A stretch of 19,519 nt of DNA from the NCBI GenBank assembly GCA_002727275.1, contig PBWO01000004.1, positions 44,294 to 63,812 of the forward strand. The letters are read 5' to 3'. The notes beneath the pieces are model-generated. The model saw only the letters and a list, made by a program, of their open reading frames with translations. It did not search any database and was not told the origin of the DNA. The DNA is from Methanobacteriota archaeon. GTDB taxonomy: Archaea > Thermoplasmatota > Poseidoniia > Poseidoniales > Thalassarchaeaceae. Both the position numbers and the translations under genes were made by a program. This document shows, piece by piece, positions 1 to 8,731 of the stretch; positions within the stretch are counted from its first letter, which is position 1, and each line of letters begins with the position of its first letter.

Positions 1-3000
1 CCTCCGAAAGCCAAATCATATCCTTCGACGACTCCGCTGGAAGTCATCGCAGAGTAAGGAGTGATTTGCACATGATCAGAAGATGGTGAAATCTCCACGG
101 TTACATCCACGAGTGGATCTCGATCAAAGAACTCGGCTCCAGACCAGACCAGTAGTCCAGTTGCATGGGATGGTTCGACGGAGACGTTGCCAAATACAGT
201 CTGTTGTCCGTTACTGTGACCGGCCTCGCCTGAAACATTGATGATGGTCTCGGATAGCCATGTTGCTCCCGACACATTGGCCAATATTCCAGTAATTGGA
301 TTGACAATACGATTACCAGAAGTATCTTGGAAAATGTCGCTTAGAGATTGGCCTACATCAGCCGTCATCATTGCTGACCTAGCGGCATCGAGATCGGTAT
401 CTCCAATGAAGGCAGAAACTCTGATCTTGCCAGCAGGAACGGTGTAAGAGAAGTGTCCATTTTCATCAGCATCAGCGTATCCGATTGGAATCCAGTATGT
501 CCTATCGTCCCCATCTACAACATGTCCGTTCTCATCGGCGATTTCTTCGCCACTGAAAGCGTCACGCTCAAACATCACCCTAGCATTTGGTATGGGCCCA
601 ATTCCTTCAAGTTCAACAGTGCCCTCTAGGTTAGCACCGCTGTAGTACTTCATGACCTTGACCTGAGTGTTTGCAGATCCGATGGTTGGATTGTTACAAT
701 CCTCATCCACTTTAGAGCCATTCTCTAGTAGCTCACAGCGCTCATCGTCGTACCAGTTAGCCAGAACAAAGTGATTCATCATAGCACCAGGAAGAGGATA
801 TGCGTTCTCAAGGTATGAACCTGGAGTTCCTGACATGTAGAAGTGCGGAGCAGGTTGCTCAGCATCACCGGGCAGCCCTAGCATGGATGTTGAATAACCA
901 ACGTAGAACCTAGCAACCATGGTCTCGAAGAAAGCGGGTTGCTGCTGGTAGTCGATATCGACCATTCTGATTATCTCGTTTGAGTCAGAAGAAGCCCCTG
1001 AACTCTGACGAATAATATCATTGAGATATTCCTCCTCATACTCAGCGGCTGTTCTGGGGATTATCGGGCCATCTCCTCTCTGGGTCTCGTAGACCGAAGT
1101 GATGTAATCATCCATATCAAGTCCTGAGAGGCCAGTAGGGGCGTGGAAGATTCCGGTTGTCTGCCCACGGTGATACTGATAGTCGCCGTAGTACGCACCT
1201 CCAAGAGGGTAGAGTCTGTTATCGATTGCGAAATATCGAATGTCGTTGTTTCTTACAACGGTCTCGCCCAGGGCTCCTTCGTAATCTTGGACCTCGTACT
1301 CTAGTCCGGTGATGCCGTGGTAGATTGCTGCTAAATCTTCCATATCGAACGCAGTAGATAGGAATGCTCTACTCAATGCCAGCTTAGCATTGGCCCTATG
1401 TAGGCCTGTAGAGACATCATTGAAGTCATCAATTAGGTCACTAGTATATCTATACCCGCCAATCAAGTAGTGAGTGGCTTTCATATCGAAATCAGCATTG
1501 TTAAGTCTAGTGGCGTTAAACAATTCCAAGGCCTCGGTCTCGTTGTCTGTGGATTCGCCCATCTGAGTTCCGCCTATCAGAACCATCCACTTTTCTTCTG
1601 ACTCCGCTAGACCTTGGGAGTCTAGAGAATATCCTCGTAGTAACTCAGTGTGATCATCAGTTGCGACAATCGTCATCGCTCTTGATAGTACTACGTCTTC
1701 GTCATTGACATCTATCGAGAGAATTGTAGCATACTCCTCAAGCTGTTCTGCTGTCATGTGCTCGGATAGAACTGATGTAAAGGATTCAGTTAGTCCCGCG
1801 CCGTCGTTGTAACGGCGATCTCCTTGAGCCAGAGTGGTGATGAATAAAGCTAGGGTGTCTTCCTGACTATTCGAAAGTAGCATTCCTCCACTGTGTGGGA
1901 TTCCAGACTGGAAGTTATCGGCCACAGTTGGATGTTGACCTTGGGCTAGAGCTTGGAAACCATAGTCCCACCAAGATACGAAAGCGGGCCTCTCTGAGAA
2001 GCTCATTTCTGCATCCTGATCTGACAACCAGTCATATGCTAGATTCCAAGATCCACTGTTAAATCCGGGACCAAATGTCCCCATGTACCACATCTCAGAT
2101 TCAGGATTATATCCTTCACTCTTGAGTACTGAAAGCCCAAGGAGCTCGGCCCTGAGGAAATCAGGGGCTATATCGTGAATAGTCTGATCAACATCTGATG
2201 CAGCGGATTCTCCTCGGGGAATTCCCGAATCTATGCCGTATGTTGCGTGTTGTGAAGCGACCATCATTAGGACAATTAGTATTGTAGGTATAGCTGGATT
2301 ACGCCTAGTAGCAGGCCATATTGAGCGGAATCTGGTCCTCGGAGTTCCTATTCCAGAGCGTCGCCACTCCTTGACGAAAGAAGCGAAGTTGGCTCCATCC
2401 CATAGCATCATCAAACCTATTCCGCCAACTACTGCCATAGCAGGTGTTGCGTTGAAGATGAATCTTCCAGCACTCCAAGCCATATATGTGGCAATGACAA
2501 CCCACAGTCCAAGCAGTAGGTGACTCTGGCGCTCTCGACGAGCTCCGCGCCACATGAGTACGAATGCACAGCCGACTGCAATTAGTGCTACAACCGGACC
2601 GTATGATGCGAATAGAACTCCTCGACTTGGCGCCTGGGCCTCGCCAATCGTACCGAAGATCTTGTTCTTGGAGAAGTAGAATCCCCCAGTAAATAGTATA
2701 TCCCAGCCGTTATAGATTTCAAGTTCTTGCAGGATGTAGAGAATAGCCAGTATGCCTCCAATCAGCAGGCCCCCTGTTCCGAGCACCAGTAGCCAAGGCC
2801 TGTCTCTGAATGAGGATGTTACCCACCCTAGCGCTAGTGTGAAACCGATGATGTAGAACATTGGCTGGAAACCACTGGGGTCGAAAACTAAGTTTAGCCC
2901 GGGCCAGATGTAGAATGGCAGTGGGATTAAGAAAGCCGTTAGCAACATTTGCAGTGCTGCAGATGTTAATGGAAGGCTGTCCCTCTTTCGGAACATGTTT

Positions 3001-4805
3001 AGGATAATCTGGCCAGAGTAGGCTAGGAATAGAATACCTGGGCCATAGACGAATCCCTTCCACCCAAGTGCAACCGTAGCGAATGAGATACCAGATAAAG
3101 TGGCGAATGCCATGGCTCTGGGGTTCCTATGCCAAGTCTCTCTGATTCCGGCCAGCAGATACAATGGGCTTGAGCTTGGATTCTGGAACAACCTCTCAGT
3201 ACCCAAATCGTCAACTGCTCTGACCCAGTAATAGAATGCCATAGATAGGAAGAGTAGAGCGAAGGAGTCGTGGTCAGCAAGTCCAAACGTAGCATGGGAG
3301 ATATGTCCCGGCATCAGTGCGATTAGCCAAGCAGTAAGTATCCCGGCCCCCTTACTGTGGACATTCTTTGCAATTGCTGCAAGTGGAAGAACGATTAGTG
3401 CCCCGAAGACAGCTGGCATTGCAGCAACGCTCCACCATGTGGCTTCATCCGCGGGCATCTCAAGTAGCCAAGAGAGTCCGAGTCCTCCAAGTGCGAGTGA
3501 CCAAGAGAACAGTGGAGGACGAGGGTTGATTGCCCCCATGGGATAGGCCCTGTCGTGGTCGAAAATGTAGTGACTTCTTTCAGCAACAATGTAGTCAACA
3601 ACACGCTTCATGTACCATGGGTCGGAACCTCCAGTCATATCCCACAAGCCAGTAGCTGAAGCGTTCATAGCTGGCAAGACATTCCATCCAGTCCTAACTG
3701 CGAAGGCTATGAAAATAGCCAATCCGACCATTACAGAATATGAGTTATTCATCCACCAGAGTCGCGCCTTACTAGGTTCGTGGCGAGGAGAGATATCCCC
3801 GAAGTAGCCACGAGATGCCACCATAATTGCAGCAACGTTTACCCAGAATCCGATGAAGAACCAAGAGAATGTACTCATCGCATCTTCTCCGGAGAGGAAA
3901 CTTGGGAATTCGTTACCTATCTCTTGCAGGTGTCCAGCAGTGTAAAGCAGCCAATTCACGGCCACCAATGCACCAATCATGTTCCACCTCTCGCAATGAC
4001 AGAATGCTACGAAGAGGATTACTACTGTAGTGAACAGGGCCCATACAGAACCCAAATACATGTGATCAGCGAACTCTTGTAGTCCAGAAAGTTGTCCTAA
4101 CCAAACTAGAGGGATTACCTGTACAACCAAGATTGCCATTAGTGCATACATCAGCACCTTGTTCGAGACTGATAGTTGTGCTCCGAAAGTCCCAGAGCCG
4201 GCAGAATCTAGTTTGTCCTTGATTAGTGAAGATACGATAATTCCGGCTACAATTGAGGTAGCCCAGAATGCAAAGAAAACTGATGCTATTGCAGCTCTCC
4301 CAGTATCAATCATATCTGGAACAGAACCCGCCCAATCGGCAGAATCCAATACAGAATTAGCAGCATGAGAAACTGCCAGATGGAATCCAATCACCAATGC
4401 AAGTAGAATGTTGGCTTCTTCTCTCCTGTCGGAGCGGATCTGAATATAATTCGAGATTCCGACTAGGGCGAAGGTCAGAGCCCCCACTCTGCCAACGCTT
4501 TCAAACAGGTTGTAGGCAATCGAAATAATCGCCGCTGCGGCTACGAATCCAAAAATTACAATGGCACTACGATATTGAGAAAGTTGGCCGAATGAAGCAA
4601 ATGCACCCATTCTGCCGAGCGCAGCAGCCAGAGAGGCTACTACAGGCAGAATCAGGACTTGCGTGTATCCGTCATTTTCCATAGCTCCATTCGCGACGTA
4701 ATCGGCCCCAAAGAACAGTGCCAGTAATGCAACTAGCACCGCTGGGACGGAGGCGACTCCCGTTTGGGAGAGGCCCGATTCAGCGTCGGTTTCATACTCA
4801 TTCAT
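1..4805 (-). CDS. aglB: AglB/STT3-type oligosaccharyltransferase, C-terminus cut by window edge
   Basis: Catalytic subunit that moves a lipid-linked oligosaccharide onto Asn of N-X-S/T sequons in exported proteins, at the outer face of the membrane. The reading frame is open from the ATG at 4805 to the window edge (about 1,601 residues seen). Visible STT3 signatures: GGSDPWYM with the catalytic Asp at residue 395, the DHD motif at 511-513, the external-loop TIGE motif at 719-722 (Glu 722), and SWWDYG with WWDYG at 945-949. The WWDYG domain is followed by a long soluble part, and a beta-sandwich-like stretch lies near the end. I could not place the DK/MI motif with certainty. Odd: the first Asp motif normally lies near residue 40-50; here about 350 residues with roughly ten hydrophobic segments precede it. 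Archaeal AglBs are usually about 850-1,050 residues. An ATG at 4808 is an equally possible start. It lies 114 bases downstream of purD on the same strand. Confidence 0.93.
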   Translation of the reverse strand, partial: MNEYETDAESGLSQTGVASVPAVLVALLALFFGADYVANGAMENDGYTQVLILPVVASLAAALGRMGAFASFGQLSQYRSAIVIFGFVAAAAIISIAYNLFESVGRVGALTFALVGISNYIQIRSDRREEANILLALVIGFHLAVSHAANSVLDSADWAGSVPDMIDTGRAAIASVFFAFWATSIVAGIIVSSLIKDKLDSAGSGTFGAQLSVSNKVLMYALMAILVVQVIPLVWLGQLSGLQEFADHMYLGSVWALFTTVVILFVAFCHCERWNMIGALVAVNWLLYTAGHLQEIGNEFPSFLSGEDAMSTFSWFFIGFWVNVAAIMVASRGYFGDISPRHEPSKARLWWMNNSYSVMVGLAIFIAFAVRTGWNVLPAMNASATGLWDMTGGSDPWYMKRVVDYIVAERSHYIFDHDRAYPMGAINPRPPLFSWSLALGGLGLSWLLEMPADEATWWSVAAMPAVFGALIVLPLAAIAKNVHSKGAGILTAWLIALMPGHISHATFGLADHDSFALLFLSMAFYYWVRAVDDLGTERLFQNPSSSPLYLLAGIRETWHRNPRAMAFATLSGISFATVALGWKGFVYGPGILFLAYSGQIILNMFRKRDSLPLTSAALQMLLTAFLIPLPFYIWPGLNLVFDPSGFQPMFYIIGFTLALGWVTSSFRDRPWLLVLGTGGLLIGGILAILYILQELEIYNGWDILFTGGFYFSKNKIFGTIGEAQAPSRGVLFASYGPVVALIAVGCAFVLMWRGARRERQSHLLLGLWVVIATYMAWSAGRFIFNATPAMAVVGGIGLMMLWDGANFASFVKEWRRSGIGTPRTRFRSIWPATRRNPAIPTILIVLMMVASQHATYGIDSGIPRGESAASDVDQTIHDIAPDFLRAELLGLSVLKSEGYNPESEMWYMGTFGPGFNSGSWNLAYDWLSDQDAEMSFSERPAFVSWWDYGFQALAQGQHPTVADNFQSGIPHSGGMLLSNSQEDTLALFITTLAQGDRRYNDGAGLTESFTSVLSEHMTAEQLEEYATILSIDVNDEDVVLSRAMTIVATDDHTELLRGYSLDSQGLAESEEKWMVLIGGTQMGESTDNETEALELFNATRLNNADFDMKATHYLIGGYRYTSDLIDDFNDVSTGLHRANAKLALSRAFLSTAFDMEDLAAIYHGITGLEYEVQDYEGALGETVVRNNDIRYFAIDNRLYPLGGAYYGDYQYHRGQTTGIFHAPTGLSGLDMDDYITSVYETQRGDGPIIPRTAAEYEEEYLNDIIRQSSGASSDSNEIIRMVDIDYQQQPAFFETMVARFYVGYSTSMLGLPGDAEQPAPHFYMSGTPGSYLENAYPLPGAMMNHFVLANWYDDERCELLENGSKVDEDCNNPTIGSANTQVKVMKYYSGANLEGTVELEGIGPIPNARVMFERDAFSGEEIADENGHVVDGDDRTYWIPIGYADADENGHFSYTVPAGKIRVSAFIGDTDLDAARSAMMTADVGQSLSDIFQDTSGNRIVNPITGILANVSGATWLSETIINVSGEAGHSNGQQTVFGNVSVEPSHATGLLVWSGAEFFDRDPLVDVTVEISPSSDHVQITPYSAMTSSGVVEGYDLAFG

Positions 4806-4810
4806 CATTA

Positions 4811-4816
4811 ATCACC
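4811..4816 (-). promoter_or_regulatory. Ribosome binding site GGTGAT of aglB
   Basis: GGTGAT on the minus strand is complementary to the ATCACC near the archaeal 16S 3' end. It lies 2 bases before an ATG at 4808 and 5 bases before a second, in-frame ATG at 4805; the latter spacing is the more usual. The same hexamer precedes the TctA-like gene at 12774. Confidence 0.6.
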
Positions 4817-4859
4817 GTGTTCAGCCCGTAGGCTAGCGTCGCGCCGATTTGACTGGCTG

Positions 4860-4882
4860 TTATAACCATTCGTAGAATGGTT
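4860..4882 (-). promoter_or_regulatory. Inverted repeat and TATA-like element upstream of aglB
   Basis: Positions 4864-4882 form a perfect 8-base inverted repeat (AACCATTC, 3-base loop, GAATGGTT). It overlaps TTATAA at 4860-4865, which lies about 55 bases upstream of the aglB start and would fit an archaeal TATA box with a leader of about 25-30 bases. This is the only gap of any size between purD and aglB. The repeat could instead be an end-of-transcript hairpin for purD or a regulator site; nothing in the sequence decides between these. Confidence 0.35.
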
Positions 4883-4919
4883 CGGAAATTCAGACTCCGC
4901 TATTTGGCATCTAAATGCG

Positions 4920-6206
4920 CTAAAGGGCGCGATAAGCGATGTCTGAGCGGTAATGAGAACCATCTAACTCGATGCATTCCATCAACTCGTATGATGCGGC
5001 CACGGCATCGCTCAGAGAGGTGGCGAGTCCGGTAGTTGAGAGGACTCTGCCGCCTGAAGACATGAGTGCCCCGTTTTCACCTAGATTAGTTCCAGCATAG
5101 TGCACAAATGCTGAGGTCGTTCCCTCATCAATCATGACTTCACTCCCTGAGATTTCCCTACTCGTCGAAGGGTTTGCCGGGTAGCCCTCAGAGGCAAGTA
5201 CCACCGTGGCCGCGCTCAATTCGTGGAACTCGCACTCCTCTTCTGCTACTCTGCCTTCTGCACTGGCGAGTAGGAGTAGGCCAAGATCACTTGAAATCAG
5301 AGGGATGGTTACTTGAGTCTCTGGGTCTCCAAATCTGACATTGAATTCTATTACTCCCGGGGACCCTTCTTGGTCAATCATCAGGCCGACATACAGGCAA
5401 CCCCGATAGGGAATCTCCTGATTCCTAAGATGGTGATGCATGGGCTCGACTATCTCCCGGGTCACTCTGTGCATTACAGACTCTGACACCACCGGCGCAG
5501 GGGCGTAAGCACCCATCCCTCCAGTGTTGGGCCCGGTATCGCCCTCCCCTACTCTCTTGTGGTCTTGGCTCGCTGGGAGGCAAATATATCCTGATTCATC
5601 CATTACTACCAACACCGATGCCTCTTCTCCTGACAGGTGCTCTTCGAGAAGAACGAAATTGTCTAATTCAATTCCTTCTAATAGGGCTTTTTCGGCTGTC
5701 TTTCTATCTGAGGTGACTGTCACGCCTTTTCCTGCAGCAAGTACATCTCGTTTGATTACCCAAGGGGCTTCAAACTTGTCTAGAGCATAGGAAATTGCTG
5801 ATTCATCATCGACTACAATAAAATCACCAGTAGGCACATCAAGATGCCTCATGACCTCCTTGGCATGAAGTTTCGAGGCTTCTAGACGAGCACCTTCGGA
5901 GTGAGGTCCAAAGCATGCTACTCCGGAGTCTCTGAGAGAGTCTGCAAGACCGTCAACTAGTGGTGCTTCTGGACCAACTACAACCAAGTCGGCTTCGATA
6001 TCGAGTGCCAATGAAATGAGTCCTTCGATATCGCTCGTGGAGATGTCGTGATTGGTGGCGACCATGGACGTCCCTGCATTCCCGGGCGAGCAGTGCACAG
6101 CACCCACCGAGGGGCTGTTGGCAAGACCAATGCATAGGGCGTGTTCTCTGCCCCCTCCTCCTACAACTAAGACAGAGAGGGGAGGCATGCATGTGCGTGA
6201 GGCCAT
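4920..6206 (-). CDS. purD: Phosphoribosylamine-glycine ligase
   Basis: Cytosolic ATP-grasp enzyme of de novo purine synthesis; joins phosphoribosylamine and glycine to give GAR. It is 428 residues, the usual length for PurD alone (no PurM/PurN fusion). Motifs seen: GGGGREHA (16-23), GPEAPLVDGLAD (78-89), LAAGKGV (156-162), SGEEAS (192-197), the QDHKR..GD.GPNTGGMGAY block (214-234), and EFNVRFGDPETQV (287-299). Odd: the stretch usually read KADGLAAGKGV is KRDVLAAGKGV here (Arg 153, Val 155). The family often starts just before the LVVGGGGREH strand, so Met 7 (6188) is a possible start; neither ATG has a clear ribosome binding site. It begins 30 bases after carS and may share its transcript. 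Confidence 0.97.
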   Translation of the reverse strand: MASRTCMPPLSVLVVGGGGREHALCIGLANSPSVGAVHCSPGNAGTSMVATNHDISTSDIEGLISLALDIEADLVVVGPEAPLVDGLADSLRDSGVACFGPHSEGARLEASKLHAKEVMRHLDVPTGDFIVVDDESAISYALDKFEAPWVIKRDVLAAGKGVTVTSDRKTAEKALLEGIELDNFVLLEEHLSGEEASVLVVMDESGYICLPASQDHKRVGEGDTGPNTGGMGAYAPAPVVSESVMHRVTREIVEPMHHHLRNQEIPYRGCLYVGLMIDQEGSPGVIEFNVRFGDPETQVTIPLISSDLGLLLLASAEGRVAEEECEFHELSAATVVLASEGYPANPSTSREISGSEVMIDEGTTSAFVHYAGTNLGENGALMSSGGRVLSTTGLATSLSDAVAASYELMECIELDGSHYRSDIAYRAL

Positions 6207-6236
6207 AGGGAGATAATGGATTCCGCCCGGGGCTTT

Positions 6237-6980
6237 CTAGTATGGGACCGACTTGAGACCTAGCCTGTATCCTAGGACATTGAATAGTCTGTGGATGATT
6301 GGTGTCAGAACTAGGAGTGCAATAATTTCGTCATGCAATTGCTCATGCATGATAATTTGGTCATCGAAAAGAAGGAAGGCGAACAGGAAAATCGACAAGG
6401 CAAATGGAACAGTATCGAGTAGTGGGGCCTTAGAGCTCTCATCACCCTCTCTTTTCAGGCCGCGGCGACGCTTCACGAAGGAGCCGGCTGTGTCGCCGAG
6501 CATACAAGCTAGCCCTAGGGTGAAGCCCATGACGAAGGCTGCTCCCCACTCACCTCCAAGCCAGAACCAATCAGATGAATCACTGAAAAGAGTAGGGTCA
6601 ACGAATGGCCTTGCATCAGGAGGTGTGTTTGATCCCCACGTGTGGTGAGCAAACATAGTAAGAAATCCTGAGAAAACGGCGCCGCCAAACATTCCATTCC
6701 ACGTCTTTCCATCGCCTAGTATGCGATAGCCGTCACTCCAGTTTTTTCCTCCATCAATCACGGCGCTTCTGAAACCCATCTTATCGGGAATCCACTTGCC
6801 AAACAGCATTGCACCTGTATTTGCCAAATAGAATGGCCCATACATCATCAACACCGTGATGATGTTCAAAGCAAAGTCCACAGAGTCGGGTGCAGGGAAC
6901 AGCGTCGGCATGCTCACGGGTCTTCCAGACAGAGGCGGCGAATGAACCCTATCCGAAGAATGACGGGCAAAACTATTCAT
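6237..6980 (-). CDS. carS: CDP-archaeol synthase (CarS family membrane protein)
   Basis: Integral membrane cytidylyltransferase that activates the unsaturated archaeol phosphate (digeranylgeranylglyceryl phosphate) with CTP, a step in archaeal polar-lipid synthesis. Family blocks are clear: YLANTGAMLFGK (51-62), the VIDGGKNWSDGYRILGDGKTW block (74-94) and LGDTAGSFVKRRRGLKR (161-177) followed by LLDTVPF. About five hydrophobic segments are visible. At 247 residues it is longer than the usual 165-180; the excess is a hydrophilic N-terminus (1-23) and an insert around 112-143 (NTPPDARPFVDPTLF region). Met 24 (6911) is a plausible true start: it begins close to the first membrane helix and leaves 92 instead of 23 bases to the divergent gene at 7004. 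First gene of a minus-strand run with purD and aglB. Confidence 0.9.
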   Translation of the reverse strand: MNSFARHSSDRVHSPPLSGRPVSMPTLFPAPDSVDFALNIITVLMMYGPFYLANTGAMLFGKWIPDKMGFRSAVIDGGKNWSDGYRILGDGKTWNGMFGGAVFSGFLTMFAHHTWGSNTPPDARPFVDPTLFSDSSDWFWLGGEWGAAFVMGFTLGLACMLGDTAGSFVKRRRGLKREGDESSKAPLLDTVPFALSIFLFAFLLFDDQIIMHEQLHDEIIALLVLTPIIHRLFNVLGYRLGLKSVPY

Positions 6981-7003
6981 GGCACTCTCATCGAATCTGA
7001 ACT

Positions 7004-8731
7004 ATGAGGGCCGCCGCATTGCTACAATCAATTCTGATGGTTTCCTCCGTTCTCCTAGTCTCAGGGGTGGTTTTCGCTGAGGATTCAGAGACTGTAATCA
7101 GTGGAAATGTCACTTGGAATGGGGATGAAACCATTGAAGGTACAATTAGGATAGTTGACGGGGGTCATTTAACGATCGAGGATGCAGAAATTGAGATGGT
7201 CTCTGGCTCAAGCATACATGTCGATGATGGCGGTAAGCTCACATTAGATCGTTCTTCATTAATCGCCCAAACCCCGCCAACGGCAATAGCTAGTATGGGA
7301 TATTGGGACGAGCAAAATATTTCCAAATTCAAGGTACCGGGAGAAGGTATTTCCGGTTCATTTGAAGTAGAGATGAGTACAATTGTAGGAGATAGTTACT
7401 TCGGCGATACAGCACATATTGGCGCAGAGTGGATTACTCTCAATGGAAGTTCCCATACATTTTACTTTGAGGATGGTACTGGTGACGTCTGGATTGGGCT
7501 TACAGGTTATTCAACGAGTTCTTCGTATGTAGCCTCGATTACAATCAGTACCGAGGCAGGAGGAGAGACTACCATTCTAGGTTCTGAATTAGAAACAATG
7601 AACATGATGGGAGCGGGCGAACCGGGTTTCCAAATATTTGTTGATGGAACAATGAATACATACAGTTCGACTATTCTAGGTGCTCAGATGTTTGTCGAGG
7701 GAGGAGTAGGCAGCAGTAGCAGCGGCTCATGGGCAGGAGTGACCGCCATTAATGCTGAATTCGACAGAGTTGGGCCAGTTATGGTTGGAAACACAGGCAC
7801 TTTTGACATTTCAGGAATGTCATCATTCTCAATGAGTTTGGATGATCACGATATCAGAGCGGGGCCTGATTCGTTGATTTACTGGGGCCCAGGTGCCTCT
7901 GGATCTGGAGGCCTAATCGATAGATGGGAGAGAAGATTAGCAGACCAGACACTGGAGCTTGATGCTAAGTATGTAGTTCTGAGACTCTCTGGTATCGGCC
8001 CACAGGAGTCAACTCAAGAGGTATTCAGTGATGAAAATGGAATTGCTTACGTAAATGGCGGAAATGAGAGAGTGATCGAGATTGGTTGGGCTGATGGAAC
8101 TGTCTGGTCCGAGTCTGCGACAATCGAGGTTATCTCTTACGAAACTGGTTGGAACCCGGCTTCGTCTGAGATAGGTAACTATGGAGGAGGAGTAGCGAGT
8201 CTAGATTGGTCAGAATCTATCGTTCTCGATTCTGGAATTCCATATGTTGAATGGGAGTCTCTAACAATACGTGAGGATTCAACATCCAAAGCAAGAGGGC
8301 AATCGATGCCTGTGGTTGCAAACTTGGCCAATAGAGGGACTGCTGCGGCTCTACTCTACTTCACATGCGAAGTTGCCGAAACAGGTTTAGAAGCAGATAT
8401 CGGAGGATATCAGCAAGTCAGGATAGATGCGGGAGAGACAGTCGAAGTGTCATTTGGATGGAGGCATTCTCAGATTGGAGATGCTTCTCTGTCTTGTCGC
8501 ATACTAACTCCAACGCAGCTGGTTGAAGATGATGCCTTTGGAGGAGGCAGTATGACGACATTACCGGCGACCTGGACTGAGCCCGTCGAAGATGATTCGT
8601 TGCCGATGTTGCCTTTGCTAGCTGCTATCATTGTAGCCATGGCAATCGCAGGATCGACTATGCTCAGGCGGGCCTCGGATGCCATAGTAGAAGATGATGA
8701 GGACTCAGATTATTCAAGGGATGAATATTAG
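7004..8731 (+). CDS. Secreted, C-terminally anchored beta-helix/CARDB-like surface protein
   Basis: Function not recognised. 575 residues with a signal peptide (1-25, likely cut after VVFA). Residues 30-85 have the pattern of a beta-helix or beta-solenoid start (repeated short strands with G-G-x-L-T and I-x-V-D-D-G-G turns). Residues about 415-525 resemble a CARDB-type Ig-like adhesion domain (VVANLANRGTAAA, then an IDAGETVEVSF strand and a Cys pair). One membrane helix at about 532-554 precedes an acidic cytoplasmic tail (EDDEDSDYSRDEY). Several N-X-S/T sequons (NVT, NIS, NGS) make it a possible AglB substrate. It is a product that would sit outside the cell, held by its C-terminus; no PGF-type sorting motif is seen. 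It overlaps the convergent next gene by 4 bases at the stop codons. Confidence 0.85.
   Translation: MRAAALLQSILMVSSVLLVSGVVFAEDSETVISGNVTWNGDETIEGTIRIVDGGHLTIEDAEIEMVSGSSIHVDDGGKLTLDRSSLIAQTPPTAIASMGYWDEQNISKFKVPGEGISGSFEVEMSTIVGDSYFGDTAHIGAEWITLNGSSHTFYFEDGTGDVWIGLTGYSTSSSYVASITISTEAGGETTILGSELETMNMMGAGEPGFQIFVDGTMNTYSSTILGAQMFVEGGVGSSSSGSWAGVTAINAEFDRVGPVMVGNTGTFDISGMSSFSMSLDDHDIRAGPDSLIYWGPGASGSGGLIDRWERRLADQTLELDAKYVVLRLSGIGPQESTQEVFSDENGIAYVNGGNERVIEIGWADGTVWSESATIEVISYETGWNPASSEIGNYGGGVASLDWSESIVLDSGIPYVEWESLTIREDSTSKARGQSMPVVANLANRGTAAALLYFTCEVAETGLEADIGGYQQVRIDAGETVEVSFGWRHSQIGDASLSCRILTPTQLVEDDAFGGGSMTTLPATWTEPVEDDSLPMLPLLAAIIVAMAIAGSTMLRRASDAIVEDDEDSDYSRDEY

Noticed and set aside
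2233..3604. Several short open frames on both strands in the aglB region
   Set aside because: The long minus-strand frame through this region carries all STT3 motifs; the short frames have no homology I can recognise.
6253..6648. 131-residue plus-strand open frame inside carS
   Set aside because: It is antisense to a clearly conserved CDP-archaeol synthase and its residues are low-complexity Arg/Ser-rich, as expected for a mirror frame.
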